This document shows positions 9,028 through 17,610 of a stretch of DNA of 64,000 nt, piece by piece. The position numbers and the translations under genes are program-made. The stretch covers positions 310,001 to 374,000 of the forward strand of contig NZ_CP083724.1 of assembly GCF_020150815.1 (NCBI RefSeq). The letters run 5' to 3'. The DNA is from Haloprofundus salilacus (lineage in GTDB: Archaea > Halobacteriota > Halobacteria > Halobacteriales > Haloferacaceae). The first letter of the stretch is position 1. The number at the start of each line of letters is the position of its first letter. Below the pieces are notes generated by a model. That model was not told where the DNA came from. It did not search any database and saw only the letters and a program-made list of their open reading frames with translations.

Positions 9028-9146
9028 ACGGGTATCTATTCCTAGCGAAACATTGATTATCTTGTCTACTTAATTGGTCCGTAGGCTCGAAATCGAGTCG
9101 AAAGAAAAAGACAGTCGTTTTTCTTTGAGTTCACGAATTGCGTGAG
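9028..9146. other. Candidate duplex-unwinding element with a stem-loop
   Basis: AT-rich core between the oppositely oriented ORBs. It contains a nine-base inverted repeat, AAAGAAAAA at 9101-9109 and TTTTTCTTT at 9118-9126, with an eight-base loop, and just before it a small palindrome CTCGAAATCGAG around 9087-9098. Weak AT base pairing is what is expected where an initiator opens the helix. A role of the hairpin itself is not established. Confidence 0.55.
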
Positions 9147-9185
9147 AGTATCGTCCTTGCTTCCTCCCCCACCTTTTCAGCTCCG

Positions 9186-9272
9186 TTTTACTGGAAACGG
9201 TGGGGAGGGTGTGTCCGTCCACATCCACCGTCCAACAACTTGTTAGCGTATTAGTGGAAACGATGGGGGTCC
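9186..9272 (+). repeat. Right ORB pair of the origin
   Basis: Two elements in plus orientation: TTTTACTGGAAACGGTGGGG at 9186-9206 followed by AGGG, and TTAGTGGAAACGATGGGGG at about 9250-9269. Their G-tracts point toward the P450 gene, opposite to the left array. The first is the best-conserved copy in the origin. Confidence 0.8.
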
Positions 9273-9391
9273 CGTCTGTCAGAAGCACATCTCGACGGCA
9301 GAGCCAGCGCCGTACTGTCCGTGTGACAGCATACTCTCTGCAAAGAATAGCTTCGTGAACGTTGATTGGGCTATCTACTGTACCTTCTTTG

Positions 9392-10651
9392 ATGAGTTCA
9401 ACCGATCCGCAAGGACTGCAAGCGTTCCCCGACGAACTCTCCAGTCGTGAATCGTGGCTCGAACCGTTCGGGTGGTACCAAAAGATGCGAGACGAGGCGC
9501 CCGTTCGATACGATGCGTCCCGCGGGTCGTGGGACGTGTTTCGTTACGACGACGTGAAACGAATTCTCGACGACGACGAGACATTCTCGGCCGACCCCGA
9601 GCGGGCGAACGATTACATCGAACCCGAAACCGAGGGCGAGGGGCTGATTCTTCAGACGATGCTGTTCGAGGATCCGCCGAGACACGACGTTCTCCGGAGC
9701 GTCGTCGAAGAACCGTTTCGATCGCGCGCAATTCGACAACTCGAACCGCGAATACGGGAGTTGACCGCGAATCTGCTGGACGATGCACTCAGCAATTCCG
9801 ACGGATCCAGCAATTCCAGCGGCCCCGACAAGGAGATGGACGTCGTCGGCGACATCGCTTACCCGCTCCCGGTGATGGTCATCGCCGAGCTGCTCGGCGT
9901 TCCGGTCGAGAAACGCGACCAGTTCAAAACGTGGTCGGACACGTTGGTCGAGGCCGCGAGCGACGACGTGGACACCAAAGCGTACATGGATGATCAGCGA
10001 CAGGTCCAGATGGAGATGGCGTGGTACTTCCTCGAACTCATCGAGGAACGTCGCGAGAACCCGCGTGACGACCTTGTCTCGCGAATCGCCACCGCCGAAC
10101 TTGACGACGGGTCCCAGCTCGCTCGCGAGGAAGTTCTCGGCACGTGTATCCTCCTACTCGTCGCGGGGAACATCACGACGACAAATCTCATCACGAACGC
10201 CGTCCGCTGCTTCGACGAGACGGACTCCTTCGAGACCGTCCGCGGCGACGACCGGGCGCTCGCGACGACCATCGAGGAGGTGCTCCGCTACCGTTCGCCC
10301 GTTCAGGCAATGACGCGCGTCGCCAAGTCGGACGTGACAGTTCACGACGCGACCATCGAGGAGGGCGACCGCATCGTCGTCTGGCTCGGATCGGGAAACC
10401 GCGACGAGCGCAAGTTCGACGACGCCGAAACGTTCCTCGCCGACCGAGCGCCGAACCAACATCTCGGCTTCGGCCACGGCACACACTACTGTCTCGGCGC
10501 GCCGTTGGCTCGTCTCGAAGCCAAAGTCGTCCTCTCGGAACTCCTCGACCGAGCGATGGACCTCCGAGTGACCGAAACGGAACTCTCGCCGACGCGGAGT
10601 TCGTTCATCTACGGCGTCGAGTCTCTCCCTGTCGCGTTCGAGACGCGCTAA
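9392..10651 (+). CDS. Cytochrome P450
   Basis: 419 residues. The heme-ligand loop FGHGTHYCLGAPLAR holds the thiolate Cys at about residue 367, the I-helix reads LLLVAGNITTTNLI (acid/alcohol pair replaced by GN before TT), and the K-helix ExxR is EEVLRYRSP. This is a soluble bacterial-type P450 without a membrane anchor. It would oxidise a small hydrophobic substrate with ferredoxin as electron donor; no redox partner is encoded nearby. ATG 9392 is preferred to the upstream TTG at 9362 because the shorter form starts directly with the conserved N-terminus. Its promoter must lie within the origin region. Confidence 0.92.
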   Translation: MSSTDPQGLQAFPDELSSRESWLEPFGWYQKMRDEAPVRYDASRGSWDVFRYDDVKRILDDDETFSADPERANDYIEPETEGEGLILQTMLFEDPPRHDVLRSVVEEPFRSRAIRQLEPRIRELTANLLDDALSNSDGSSNSSGPDKEMDVVGDIAYPLPVMVIAELLGVPVEKRDQFKTWSDTLVEAASDDVDTKAYMDDQRQVQMEMAWYFLELIEERRENPRDDLVSRIATAELDDGSQLAREEVLGTCILLLVAGNITTTNLITNAVRCFDETDSFETVRGDDRALATTIEEVLRYRSPVQAMTRVAKSDVTVHDATIEEGDRIVVWLGSGNRDERKFDDAETFLADRAPNQHLGFGHGTHYCLGAPLARLEAKVVLSELLDRAMDLRVTETELSPTRSSFIYGVESLPVAFETR

Positions 10652-10706
10652 AGCGCACGTAAAGGGGACGATGACCACACCGGTGGCGGTGAACGAGACG
10701 GCGAGT

Positions 10707-11399
10707 TCACTCCAGCGACAGCGAGAACCCCCACGTCGCCTGTTGCTGGGACTCCATCGACTCCGAGAGGACGTTGTACGTCGCCTCGAAGCGGAACTCG
10801 CCGACCGGAAGGCAGGCGTCCTCGCCAGGCGTCGCGTAGAGGTTGACCAGTTTTGCGGTCGACTCTCCGGGTTCGAGGGCGACCGTCCGGTACTCTTCGG
10901 TGACCGCAATCGATTCGGCGAGACGCCAACATCCCGCTTCGGCGTCGTACTCGCCGTCGGCGGGGAGGAGTATCAACTCGCCGTCCGTATCCGAGACGTA
11001 CTGGAAGAACACGTCGCGACCTTCCCCGATTCCGACCGTGCGGTCGCTCTTGTTGGTCACCGTCACGCGGAGTTGCGGGGGGTGGTCGTCAGTCGCGACG
11101 GCCTCGGTCAGTTCGACGCTCGGGACGACGGGTAACTCCGGGGACTCGTCGGTGTTCGAGAGGACGGCTCCCGGACCGCCGGTTCCTTCGGGGCGCGTGC
11201 CGCCCGCGCCTCCAGAGTCGTTGCCGTCGGTCGGGAGACCAGAACCGTCACCGTCGCCTCCGGAATCCGAACCGTCACCGCCGTCCGGGGTGCCCGAGTC
11301 GTCGCCCCCCGGGTTCGCTGCGTTCGACGTACAACCGGCGATCGTCGAAATCGAGAGCACGCCGGCAGCCTTCAGCATCGTTCGTCGCGTCGGGGACAT
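10707..11399 (-). CDS. Secreted lipoprotein of unknown function
   Basis: 230 residues. The N-terminus MSPTRRTMLKAAGVLSISTI carries a twin-arginine motif, a hydrophobic stretch and a lipobox IAGC, so it is probably Tat-exported and lipid-anchored. A Gly/Ser/Asp-rich linker (about residues 25-75) follows, then a compact beta-rich domain with NKSDRTVGIGEGRDVFFQYV and EPGESTAKLVNLYATPGEDA. The domain looks like an immunoglobulin-type extracellular fold, but I recognise no named family. The frame is open further upstream to 11543, but only the ATG at 11397-11399 puts the signal peptide at the N-terminus. Confidence 0.8.
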   Translation of the reverse strand: MSPTRRTMLKAAGVLSISTIAGCTSNAANPGGDDSGTPDGGDGSDSGGDGDGSGLPTDGNDSGGAGGTRPEGTGGPGAVLSNTDESPELPVVPSVELTEAVATDDHPPQLRVTVTNKSDRTVGIGEGRDVFFQYVSDTDGELILLPADGEYDAEAGCWRLAESIAVTEEYRTVALEPGESTAKLVNLYATPGEDACLPVGEFRFEATYNVLSESMESQQQATWGFSLSLE

Positions 11400-11543
11400 A
11401 CAGACAGATTGTCTGACGAGGTGATAACAGCGTGGTAAGCACAAACGCTCGTTTGAGTGTTCGACTCTCCGGTAGGACGAATCTCCGTCGATCGCCGCCA
11501 GGGACATTTCGGGCACTAAAATTAGGAAAATTATAGTGTACAT

Positions 11544-11633
11544 TTATTTTAACTATCCTATTCACCAACTTATTATCGAAATCATTGGGAGAAAAGAAAC
11601 TATTTATATCGTGCTTTCAGATGAACGAACAGA
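11544..11633. promoter_or_regulatory. Promoter region before the CARDB-like gene
   Basis: AT-rich spacer between divergent exported-protein genes. A plausible TATA box CTATTTATAT lies at about 11599-11608, roughly 26 bases before the start ATG at 11634, so the transcript would be nearly leaderless. Confidence 0.5.
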
Positions 11634-13136
11634 ATGAATTTCCAGCGCGACTTCGCCTCTCCCGCAGTGACGGTCGCGCTCGTTTTCGCCCTCCTCACCG
11701 TGGCGGGTGCGCCGGTCGCCGCGAGCGCAGTCCAGGACCGAGACGAGCGCGCCGTCCACACAGATGACCGCGGCGTCACCTCTCAGCAATCGACCGCACA
11801 GAACGCAACAACCACCGCCGACGCGAACGATGACGCCGACGAGTCGAGCAAATCGAACGAATCGAACACCACACAGACCGTCTCGTCGCCGACTACTACT
11901 CCTGCTCCGACGCCGACTACAACCCTCACTCCGAATCCGACCCCCGACGGAGGGATCGCAGGCGAGACGAGTTTCGAGATTTCGTCGCTCTCTGCGCCGA
12001 CGACGGTTCGGCGCGGCGATCGAATCAGCGTAGGTGCTACAGTGACTAACGGTGGCGCGTCGAGCGGTGCGGAACGCGTCAACTACTCCTTCGGCGGGGC
12101 GGTCGTCGCTACCCAGCGAGTGACGCTCGACGCGGGCGAATCCACCCGCGTCACGTTCCGGTCCTCGCTCTCGGAAATCGAACAGCGCCGCGGGTCGGCC
12201 GTCCCCGGAAGCTACGTCCACGGCGTCCGGAACGAGACGGGCGACGGCGCCGCCGCGCGCGTTCGAGTGACCCCGAACGTCGACTTCACGGTCCAGACGT
12301 TCGACGCCCCCACGGAGCTCTCGCATGACGAACCGTATATCGTCCTCGCCACGGTCGAAAACCCCGGCGACACGACGATTACGAGGACCGTGGCCTACGA
12401 GTTCGACGGTTCCGAAATCGGCGAGAAGACCGTCACCGTTGACGGCGGGAAGCAGCGACAGGTCGCGTTCAAGATTGCGCTCGCCGACGTCGAGGCGGCG
12501 GTCGGTCCGGTCGCCGACGGGACGACGCACAACCACGGCGTCGTCACCGGCGAGTCGAGACGAGGCGGGGAGGTTCGCATCGTCGAAGGGCCGAGCGCCG
12601 ACGCGTCGACGCTCGCAGTCGAGGACCTCCAGGCGGAAAATGACATCCGACCGGGCGAGATGGTGTCGGTAAACATGACCGTCCGCAACGTCGGGTTGAG
12701 CGACTTCGAGGGACAGCTTTCGTACCGACTCGACGACGCTATCGTTGCCACCGAGTGGGTCCACGTCCCCATCGGTCAGCAGCGGACGGTCCAGTTTCGG
12801 CTGAGTTACGCCGACGTCGAACGTGCCGCGGTCCCGCTGTCGTCGCGCGACACGACTCACGGCGTCTGGGTCGGCGACGAGTCGCTACGGACCCGTCCGG
12901 TCACGGTCCACGCATCCGTGGAGACGCCGACGGAGACGCCGCCGGCGGCGACGTTCACACCTGCCGGGAGTTCGACACCCGACTCGTCGGGTTCCGCGTC
13001 GTCGGGTGACGGCGAGTGCCGGCGCGGGTTCTTCAGCGAGTGCGGCGGGACGGCGATGGACGAGACGACGCTCACGCTCGTCGGTATCGCCACGTCGGTG
13101 CTCGGAATCGTCTACGAGATGCTCAAGAGTCGATAA
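11634..13136 (+). CDS. Secreted protein with three CARDB-like repeats and a C-terminal membrane anchor
   Basis: 500 residues. A signal peptide (VALVFALLTVAGAPVAASA) is followed by a low-complexity Thr/Ser/Pro-rich stalk to about residue 115. Three tandem beta-sandwich repeats of about 90 residues follow, each with the pattern G(D/E)xxxVxxTVxN, a YxFDG-like strand, and an end carrying HGV (SYVHGVRNETG, TTHNHGVVTGES, DTTHGVWVGDES). A second TP-rich linker and a cysteine pair (GECRRGFFSECGG) precede a C-terminal hydrophobic helix, LVGIATSVLGIVYEM. Such repeats are typical of CARDB adhesion-type domains on the archaeal surface. A PH-domain membrane protein follows after only two bases, so they are one operon. 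Confidence 0.8.
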   Translation: MNFQRDFASPAVTVALVFALLTVAGAPVAASAVQDRDERAVHTDDRGVTSQQSTAQNATTTADANDDADESSKSNESNTTQTVSSPTTTPAPTPTTTLTPNPTPDGGIAGETSFEISSLSAPTTVRRGDRISVGATVTNGGASSGAERVNYSFGGAVVATQRVTLDAGESTRVTFRSSLSEIEQRRGSAVPGSYVHGVRNETGDGAAARVRVTPNVDFTVQTFDAPTELSHDEPYIVLATVENPGDTTITRTVAYEFDGSEIGEKTVTVDGGKQRQVAFKIALADVEAAVGPVADGTTHNHGVVTGESRRGGEVRIVEGPSADASTLAVEDLQAENDIRPGEMVSVNMTVRNVGLSDFEGQLSYRLDDAIVATEWVHVPIGQQRTVQFRLSYADVERAAVPLSSRDTTHGVWVGDESLRTRPVTVHASVETPTETPPAATFTPAGSSTPDSSGSASSGDGECRRGFFSECGGTAMDETTLTLVGIATSVLGIVYEMLKSR

Positions 13137-13138
13137 CC

Positions 13139-14176
13139 ATGTCACGAGGACTTCCAGCCGCCTGGAGCGCACTGTTCGGTCTCCCGTTGGTCGTCGTCGG
13201 CGGCTACATCTACGGGTTTCAGTCACAGTACCCGCTCGTCGAGGGGCAGGCGACGGCACCGCCGATAGCCGGCGTTTTACTCGCGGCGTTCGGCCTGTTC
13301 GTCTGTGGACTCGGAACCTACGTCCAGTTCGTCGGCGCGCCGCCCGCGCCCACGATGCGGGCGAGCGAGACGTTCGTCGACGACAGAGACCCCGCCCAGC
13401 GAAACGCGCTGGCGCAGGCGTTCGCCTCCGTCCCCTTCCTCGCCAGCGGCATCGCCCTACTCTACTTCACCGCGTATCCGCTCGTCTATCCGACTCTCAC
13501 GCTTGCGCTCGGTCTCTACCTCTTTTCGACCGGTATCCTCCGTTACTGGCGGAACACGCTTACAACGTATCTCGTCACTAACCAGCGCGTGATAGAGGAG
13601 TATCGTTTCCTCTCGCTCGTCAGAAACGAGCTGTCGTTGGAGAAAGTTCGCGCCGTCGAAGAACGTCGTTCGATGCGGGAGTCGATAGCCGGTCTCGGGA
13701 GCGTCCACGTTAGGGCGGGGGCTTCCGGCGGTCTCACCGTCACCATCAACGACGTTTACGACTCCACGAAGTTCGCGGACGTGATTCGCGCCCAACTCGG
13801 CACCGAGGAATCGTCGGAGAACGGCGATGTCCTCGTTACGAACGACAATGCGGAACACCCTAACACGGAACTCCACGATGGCACCCCCGAAACGATTCGA
13901 TTCGACGGTACCGAGACGAACGATACTCGGGGGATGAACGACGAGTACGGCGCTATCGCTGACGCAAAGACGAACACGTCGGAAACCGAATCCGAAGACG
14001 TCCACGACTCACCTCCTGCCGATCGACGTTTCGATTTCGACGGTGACGTTCGAGAGACCCGACGCGAAGACCACGTCGTCGCCGAGCGTGCGAACCGAGT
14101 CGACACTACCGATGTTGGCGACGAGGTCGATAGCGTCGACGCCGACGACACGACGAAGCAGCCTCGAAATCAGTAG
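13139..14176 (+). CDS. PH-domain membrane protein
   Basis: 345 residues. Two pairs of hydrophobic helices (ALFGLPLVVVGGYIYGF, VLLAAFGLFVCGLGTYVQFV, FLASGIALLYFTAYPLVYPT, LTLALGLYLFSTGILRYW) are followed by a bacterial PH-like domain: TTYLVTNQRVIEEYRFLSLV, ELSLEKVRAVEERRSM, GLGSVHVRAGASGGLTVTIN. The last 100 residues are acidic and low in complexity, probably a disordered cytoplasmic tail. Function unknown. It overlaps no other gene and sits two bases after the CARDB-like gene, implying a joint role at the cell surface. The ATG at 13139 is chosen because upstream codons in this frame lie inside the previous gene. Confidence 0.8.
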   Translation: MSRGLPAAWSALFGLPLVVVGGYIYGFQSQYPLVEGQATAPPIAGVLLAAFGLFVCGLGTYVQFVGAPPAPTMRASETFVDDRDPAQRNALAQAFASVPFLASGIALLYFTAYPLVYPTLTLALGLYLFSTGILRYWRNTLTTYLVTNQRVIEEYRFLSLVRNELSLEKVRAVEERRSMRESIAGLGSVHVRAGASGGLTVTINDVYDSTKFADVIRAQLGTEESSENGDVLVTNDNAEHPNTELHDGTPETIRFDGTETNDTRGMNDEYGAIADAKTNTSETESEDVHDSPPADRRFDFDGDVRETRREDHVVAERANRVDTTDVGDEVDSVDADDTTKQPRNQ

Positions 14177-14639
14177 ACAGTTTCGACTCGGAACGATTCG
14201 TTTCTCGCTCCTCGTTTGTGTTCGTGGTCGTCACGCTTCGATCGTCAATATCGCCAAATATGCGTTTAAAAGTGGGCGGGGAGTGTCAGTACAAGAATCT
14301 AACCAAAAACAATAACTAACGCCTAGCAAAATTTTAGTCGCACGATAGTCATCAACTTGTCGGCGCTTGTTCTTCGACGCTTTCCGTAGTTACGCCGTTC
14401 GGGGTCGAGTACGAGGTACGTCGGTATTCTTTGAGAAGCGATAATACGGTGCACTATTCACTCCCATCACTCTCAACGATTTATAAGTTTATAATTGAAT
14501 AAACTTAACTTTCGTTGCTTCCGTTCTGGTTTACTTGCAGTGCAGCATCCTCGTCTGCTTCGTGTGTCTGTCGTACCGTCTGGTCTACGAACGGAGAACC
14601 GAGATCATTGTTAACATGTATCGTATACGCCTGCTCGAG
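14177..14639. other. Gene-free stretch, AT-rich
   Basis: About 460 bases with no credible coding sequence. Base composition falls to AT-rich around 14280-14345 and 14455-14520. A TATA-like string (ATTTATAAGTTTATAATTG) lies near 14480-14498 and could once have driven the mutarotase pseudogene. I see no repeat or RNA gene. Confidence 0.5.
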
Positions 14640-15725
14640 ATGCTCTCCGACTGGAACAGCAGTCCACGAATTTCGACGGCTTTTACCTACCGTTAACTCG
14701 ACGCAACACTCCTGTGAAAAACGGCTATCTCCGAGTCGTGCTTCTCCCGGAGAAAGGCGGCGACATCGTCTCTCTACGCGACAAGCGGACCGACGTCGAT
14801 GTTCTCTGGCACGCACCCCACAACTGGAGTGCGCCGATCGCGCGCTACGTCCCCTCGGAGCAAAACTCGACGTGGAAGGACCACTATCCAGACGGCTGGA
14901 AAACAAACCTACCGAACGCCGGAGACAGACACGAGATCGCCGGCAGTGCGTACGGACTTCACGGCGAGAGCGCGTTGCTTCCCCGGGACGCGTCAGTCAT
15001 CCGCGCGGACGACGAAGCGGTAACGGTCCGACTCGAAGTCGAACTCGTTCGCTACCCGTTCACCGTCGAACGCGAACTCACGCTTCGCGCCAATGAGTCG
15101 CGGCTGCGTATCTCGGAAAGCGTAACAAACTACAATAGAGTTGAACTCAATTGCGATTGTCAGCAGTATATCGAGCTTTGTCCCCGCTTCTCACTCCCGG
15201 CGAGCGGTTGGACGTGCCCGCTCGTCGCGGCGTCGTCGAGGAGTACAACGACGAGTTCCCGAATCGTCGGCTGCAGAGCGGAGCTGAGTTCGAATGGCCG
15301 AACGCACCCAGTCACGACGGAGGCGACATCGACCTCGCGACCGATATTCCTTGCCAGAACGCCGAGATTCACGACCTCGCGTACGCCATCGACCTGACCG
15401 AGGGGTGGTACGCGCTCACCACTCCGGTACTCGACCTCGGGTTCGCGCTTCGGTTCCCGATCGACCCGTTCGAGTCTCTCTGGTACTGGCAACCGTTCGG
15501 CGGCTATACGCCGAGTCACCGTTTTGGAATCGAACCTACAACGTCGGCCTCGAACCGACGACGGCGTACCCGGGCGACACCGACGGTCGGCGTGCGACCG
15601 GCACGATGAAGACGCTCGTCCCCGGTGAAACCGTCGAAGCCGAATTCGTCGCCGCGACGTACGGGGGACTCTCCGCGGTCGATTCAGTCTCTTCCAACGC
15701 CATCGTAGAGGGAACCGAACGCTGA
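14640..15725 (+). pseudogene. Mutarotase-like (aldose 1-epimerase superfamily) gene broken by three frameshifts
   Basis: Conserved text is spread over the three forward frames in the correct order. ATG 14640 reads MLSDWNSSPRISTAFTYR and then hits a stop near 14693. The next frame gives NGYLRVVLLPEKGGDIVSLR, VLWHAPHNWSAPIARY and YIELCP. From about 15185 a third frame carries GVVEEYNDEFPNRRLQSG, AEIHDLAYAIDLTEGWYALT and SLWYWQPFGGYT. From about 15510 the first frame returns with SPFWNRTYNVGLEPTTAYPG to the stop at 15725. The family is a beta-sandwich sugar-binding epimerase common in haloarchaeal sugar clusters. Three independent shifts in one gene argue for decay rather than a single sequencing error. 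Confidence 0.8.
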
Positions 15726-15842
15726 TACCGCTCTCACTGTGTCGTTGTTCGCCTCCGAACCACTCGAGGCCGAGCGACTGCTCGTCTTCCAGCAGCACCT
15801 TTCATTACCGATGCCAATAGAGATGCTGGCGAAAGCCGAGCC

Positions 15843-17054
15843 ATGGAGTACGAATCCACAATCTACGACGAGTTGGGCGTCCCGAACGTGGTCAACGCGG
15901 CGGGCACGAAGACACGTATCGGCGGAAGTCGAATCCGACCGGAAGCGGTCGAAGCGATGAGTCGGGCGGCGGAGGCGTTCGTCCGTCTCTCAGACCTCCA
16001 GGTTCGAGCGGGTGAACTCATCTCCGAGGTCACCGGAGCGGAGGCCGGCTACGTCGGCAGCGGCGCGGCCGCCTGCATGACGCTCGCCGCGGCGGCGGCT
16101 ATCGCCGGCGACGACTTGGGCACGATGGCCAGACTCCCCGAAACTGAGGGAATCCCGAACGAAATAGTGATGCCGCGCACCCACCGAAACGGCTACGACC
16201 ACGCGTTCCGTGCGGCGGGCGCACGAATTGTCGACGTCGGCAACAACGACAACTACCTCGGAACGGGGTCGAACAGCACCGAACCGTGGGAGATAGCTGA
16301 CGCCATCACCGACCAGACGGTCGCCGTTGGCTACATGCAGAAGGTGTTCAGTACGCCGCCGCTGGAGGACGTCGTGGAGGTCGCCCACGCCCACGACATC
16401 CCGGTCATCGTCGACGCTGCCGCTGAAGTTCCGCCGCGGGAGAACCTCTCGGCGTTCATCGAGGCGGGCGCGGACATGGTCGTCTTCAGCGGCGGAAAGG
16501 CCATCCGCGGGCCGCAGACGACGGGTATCCTCGCGGGCAAGCGCGAGTACATCCGCTCGGCGGCGCTCCAGCATCTCGACATGCACGTTGCCGAGTCGGT
16601 CTGGGAACCGCCGACGGAGCTGTTCGACAAGGACGCGCTCGACGGGGTTCCTCGACAGGGAATCGGGCGACCTCTGAAGGTCGGCAAGGAGGAACTCGTC
16701 GGTCTCATCGCGGCACTGGAAGCGTTCATCGACGAAGACCAGGACGCGCTCTCCGCCGAGTGGAACAATCGACTTGACATCATCGACGCGGGACTTGCGG
16801 ACCTCCCCGGCGTGACGACGACCAGAGCGCCCGGCGGAAAACTGATGGTCGCCCCCGAAGTGTACGTCGAAATCGACCCCGAGACGGCCGCGCTCGACGC
16901 GGTGGAACTCGTCGGTGCGCTCAGGAAAGAGAACCCCCGAATCTTCGTCGGCTCCGACGACCTCCTCGACGGCGGGTTCACTATCAACCCGATGTGTCTT
17001 TCCGACGACGGGGCGGATTATGTCGTCGAGCGGATTCGAGAGTACCTCGCGTAG
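15843..17054 (+). CDS. PLP-dependent enzyme of the SelA / D-glucosaminate ammonia-lyase family
   Basis: 403 residues, aspartate-aminotransferase fold type I. The PLP lysine is in FSGGKAIRGPQTTG (Lys219) and the pyridine-binding Asp in VIVDAAAEVPP (Asp191). The N-terminus LGVPNVVNAAGTKTRIGGS and the block VGSGAAACMTLAAAAAIAG are characteristic of SelA-like proteins, including DgaE, which removes ammonia from D-glucosaminate 6-phosphate. Archaea do not use SelA for selenocysteine, so a catabolic lyase or racemase role is more likely. RidA, which hydrolyses imines released by PLP lyases, lies convergent 48 bases downstream. The sugar context suggests an amino-sugar acid substrate; the exact reaction is unknown. 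Confidence 0.85.
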   Translation: MEYESTIYDELGVPNVVNAAGTKTRIGGSRIRPEAVEAMSRAAEAFVRLSDLQVRAGELISEVTGAEAGYVGSGAAACMTLAAAAAIAGDDLGTMARLPETEGIPNEIVMPRTHRNGYDHAFRAAGARIVDVGNNDNYLGTGSNSTEPWEIADAITDQTVAVGYMQKVFSTPPLEDVVEVAHAHDIPVIVDAAAEVPPRENLSAFIEAGADMVVFSGGKAIRGPQTTGILAGKREYIRSAALQHLDMHVAESVWEPPTELFDKDALDGVPRQGIGRPLKVGKEELVGLIAALEAFIDEDQDALSAEWNNRLDIIDAGLADLPGVTTTRAPGGKLMVAPEVYVEIDPETAALDAVELVGALRKENPRIFVGSDDLLDGGFTINPMCLSDDGADYVVERIREYLA

Positions 17055-17102
17055 TCGTTCGCTTGTCGGGACGTTCGACCGACGAGACGCTCTACTGCCG
17101 AA

Positions 17103-17480
17103 TCACTCGACCGTCGCGACGACCTCGATTTCGACGCCGATGTCGATGGGGAGGTCGGCGACTTCGACGGCGCTTCGAGCGGGGTACGGGTCGCTCATGT
17201 ACTCGCCGTACACCTCGTTGATGGCGTCGTAGTTCGCCATGTCCGTGACGAACACCGTCGCCTTCACAACGCTGTTGAGCGAACTCCCTCCGGCTTCGAG
17301 GACGGCGGCGACGTTGTCGAGCGTCTGTGCGGTCTGTTCGCAGATATCGTCGCTGACGACGTCTCCGGATGCTGGGTCGACGGGTCCCTGTCCCGAGACG
17401 AAGATGCGGTCGCCGTCTCTGATCGCCTGCGAGAACGGGCCGATGCTGGCGGGTGCTGCGTCCGTGCGTATCTCTTCCAT
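17103..17480 (-). CDS. ridA: RidA family 2-iminobutanoate/2-iminopropanoate deaminase
   Basis: 125 residues, the normal RidA length. Family motifs are IGPFSQAIRDGDRIFVSGQG, QTLDNVAAVLEAGGSSLNSV, KATVFVTDMANY and the active-site YPARSAVEVADLP with the conserved arginine (Arg102), then GVEIEV. RidA trimers hydrolyse reactive enamines and imines released by PLP-dependent dehydratases to ketoacids and ammonia. Its tail-to-tail position with the SelA-like PLP enzyme makes a functional link attractive, though RidA is also a housekeeping protein. Confidence 0.93.
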   Translation of the reverse strand: MEEIRTDAAPASIGPFSQAIRDGDRIFVSGQGPVDPASGDVVSDDICEQTAQTLDNVAAVLEAGGSSLNSVVKATVFVTDMANYDAINEVYGEYMSDPYPARSAVEVADLPIDIGVEIEVVATVE

Positions 17481-17610
17481 GCGTCGTTCGTGAGGAACAC
17501 CGCCGCACTCTTAGTGGTTTCTCCGGTGTCGCCCGTCGCGTGGGTTCCTCACGTCGCGTCCGCCGCGACAGTTAACACCCGTCCACCCGAACCGGTTTTC
17601 GAACCCACAG

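Larger units (their letters stand above)
8394..9391. other. Putative replication origin (oriC) next to orc1
   Basis: About 1 kb without a credible gene, lying between divergent orc1 and P450 genes. It holds at least eight copies of an element whose best form is TTTACTGGAAACGGTGGGG. Copies from 8448 to 8998 place their G-tract to the left; the two copies at 9186-9210 and 9250-9272 place it to the right. Between them (about 9028-9146) is the most AT-rich part, a candidate duplex-unwinding element. This matches the haloarchaeal ORB layout: TTTCCA/TGGAAA core plus G-string, inverted across the unwinding element, beside orc1. Local base composition departs clearly from the flanking GC-rich genes. 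Confidence 0.85.

Noticed and set aside
8448-9272. Repeated TTTCCAGTAAA considered as a CRISPR array
   Set aside because: Spacing is irregular, the unit is about 20 bases, orientation changes in the middle and no cas gene is near; the ORB pattern fits.
8568-9288. Open frames of 102 and 72 codons within the origin region
   Set aside because: They overlap the ORB repeats, have no recognisable motif and unusual composition; the repeats explain the sequence better.
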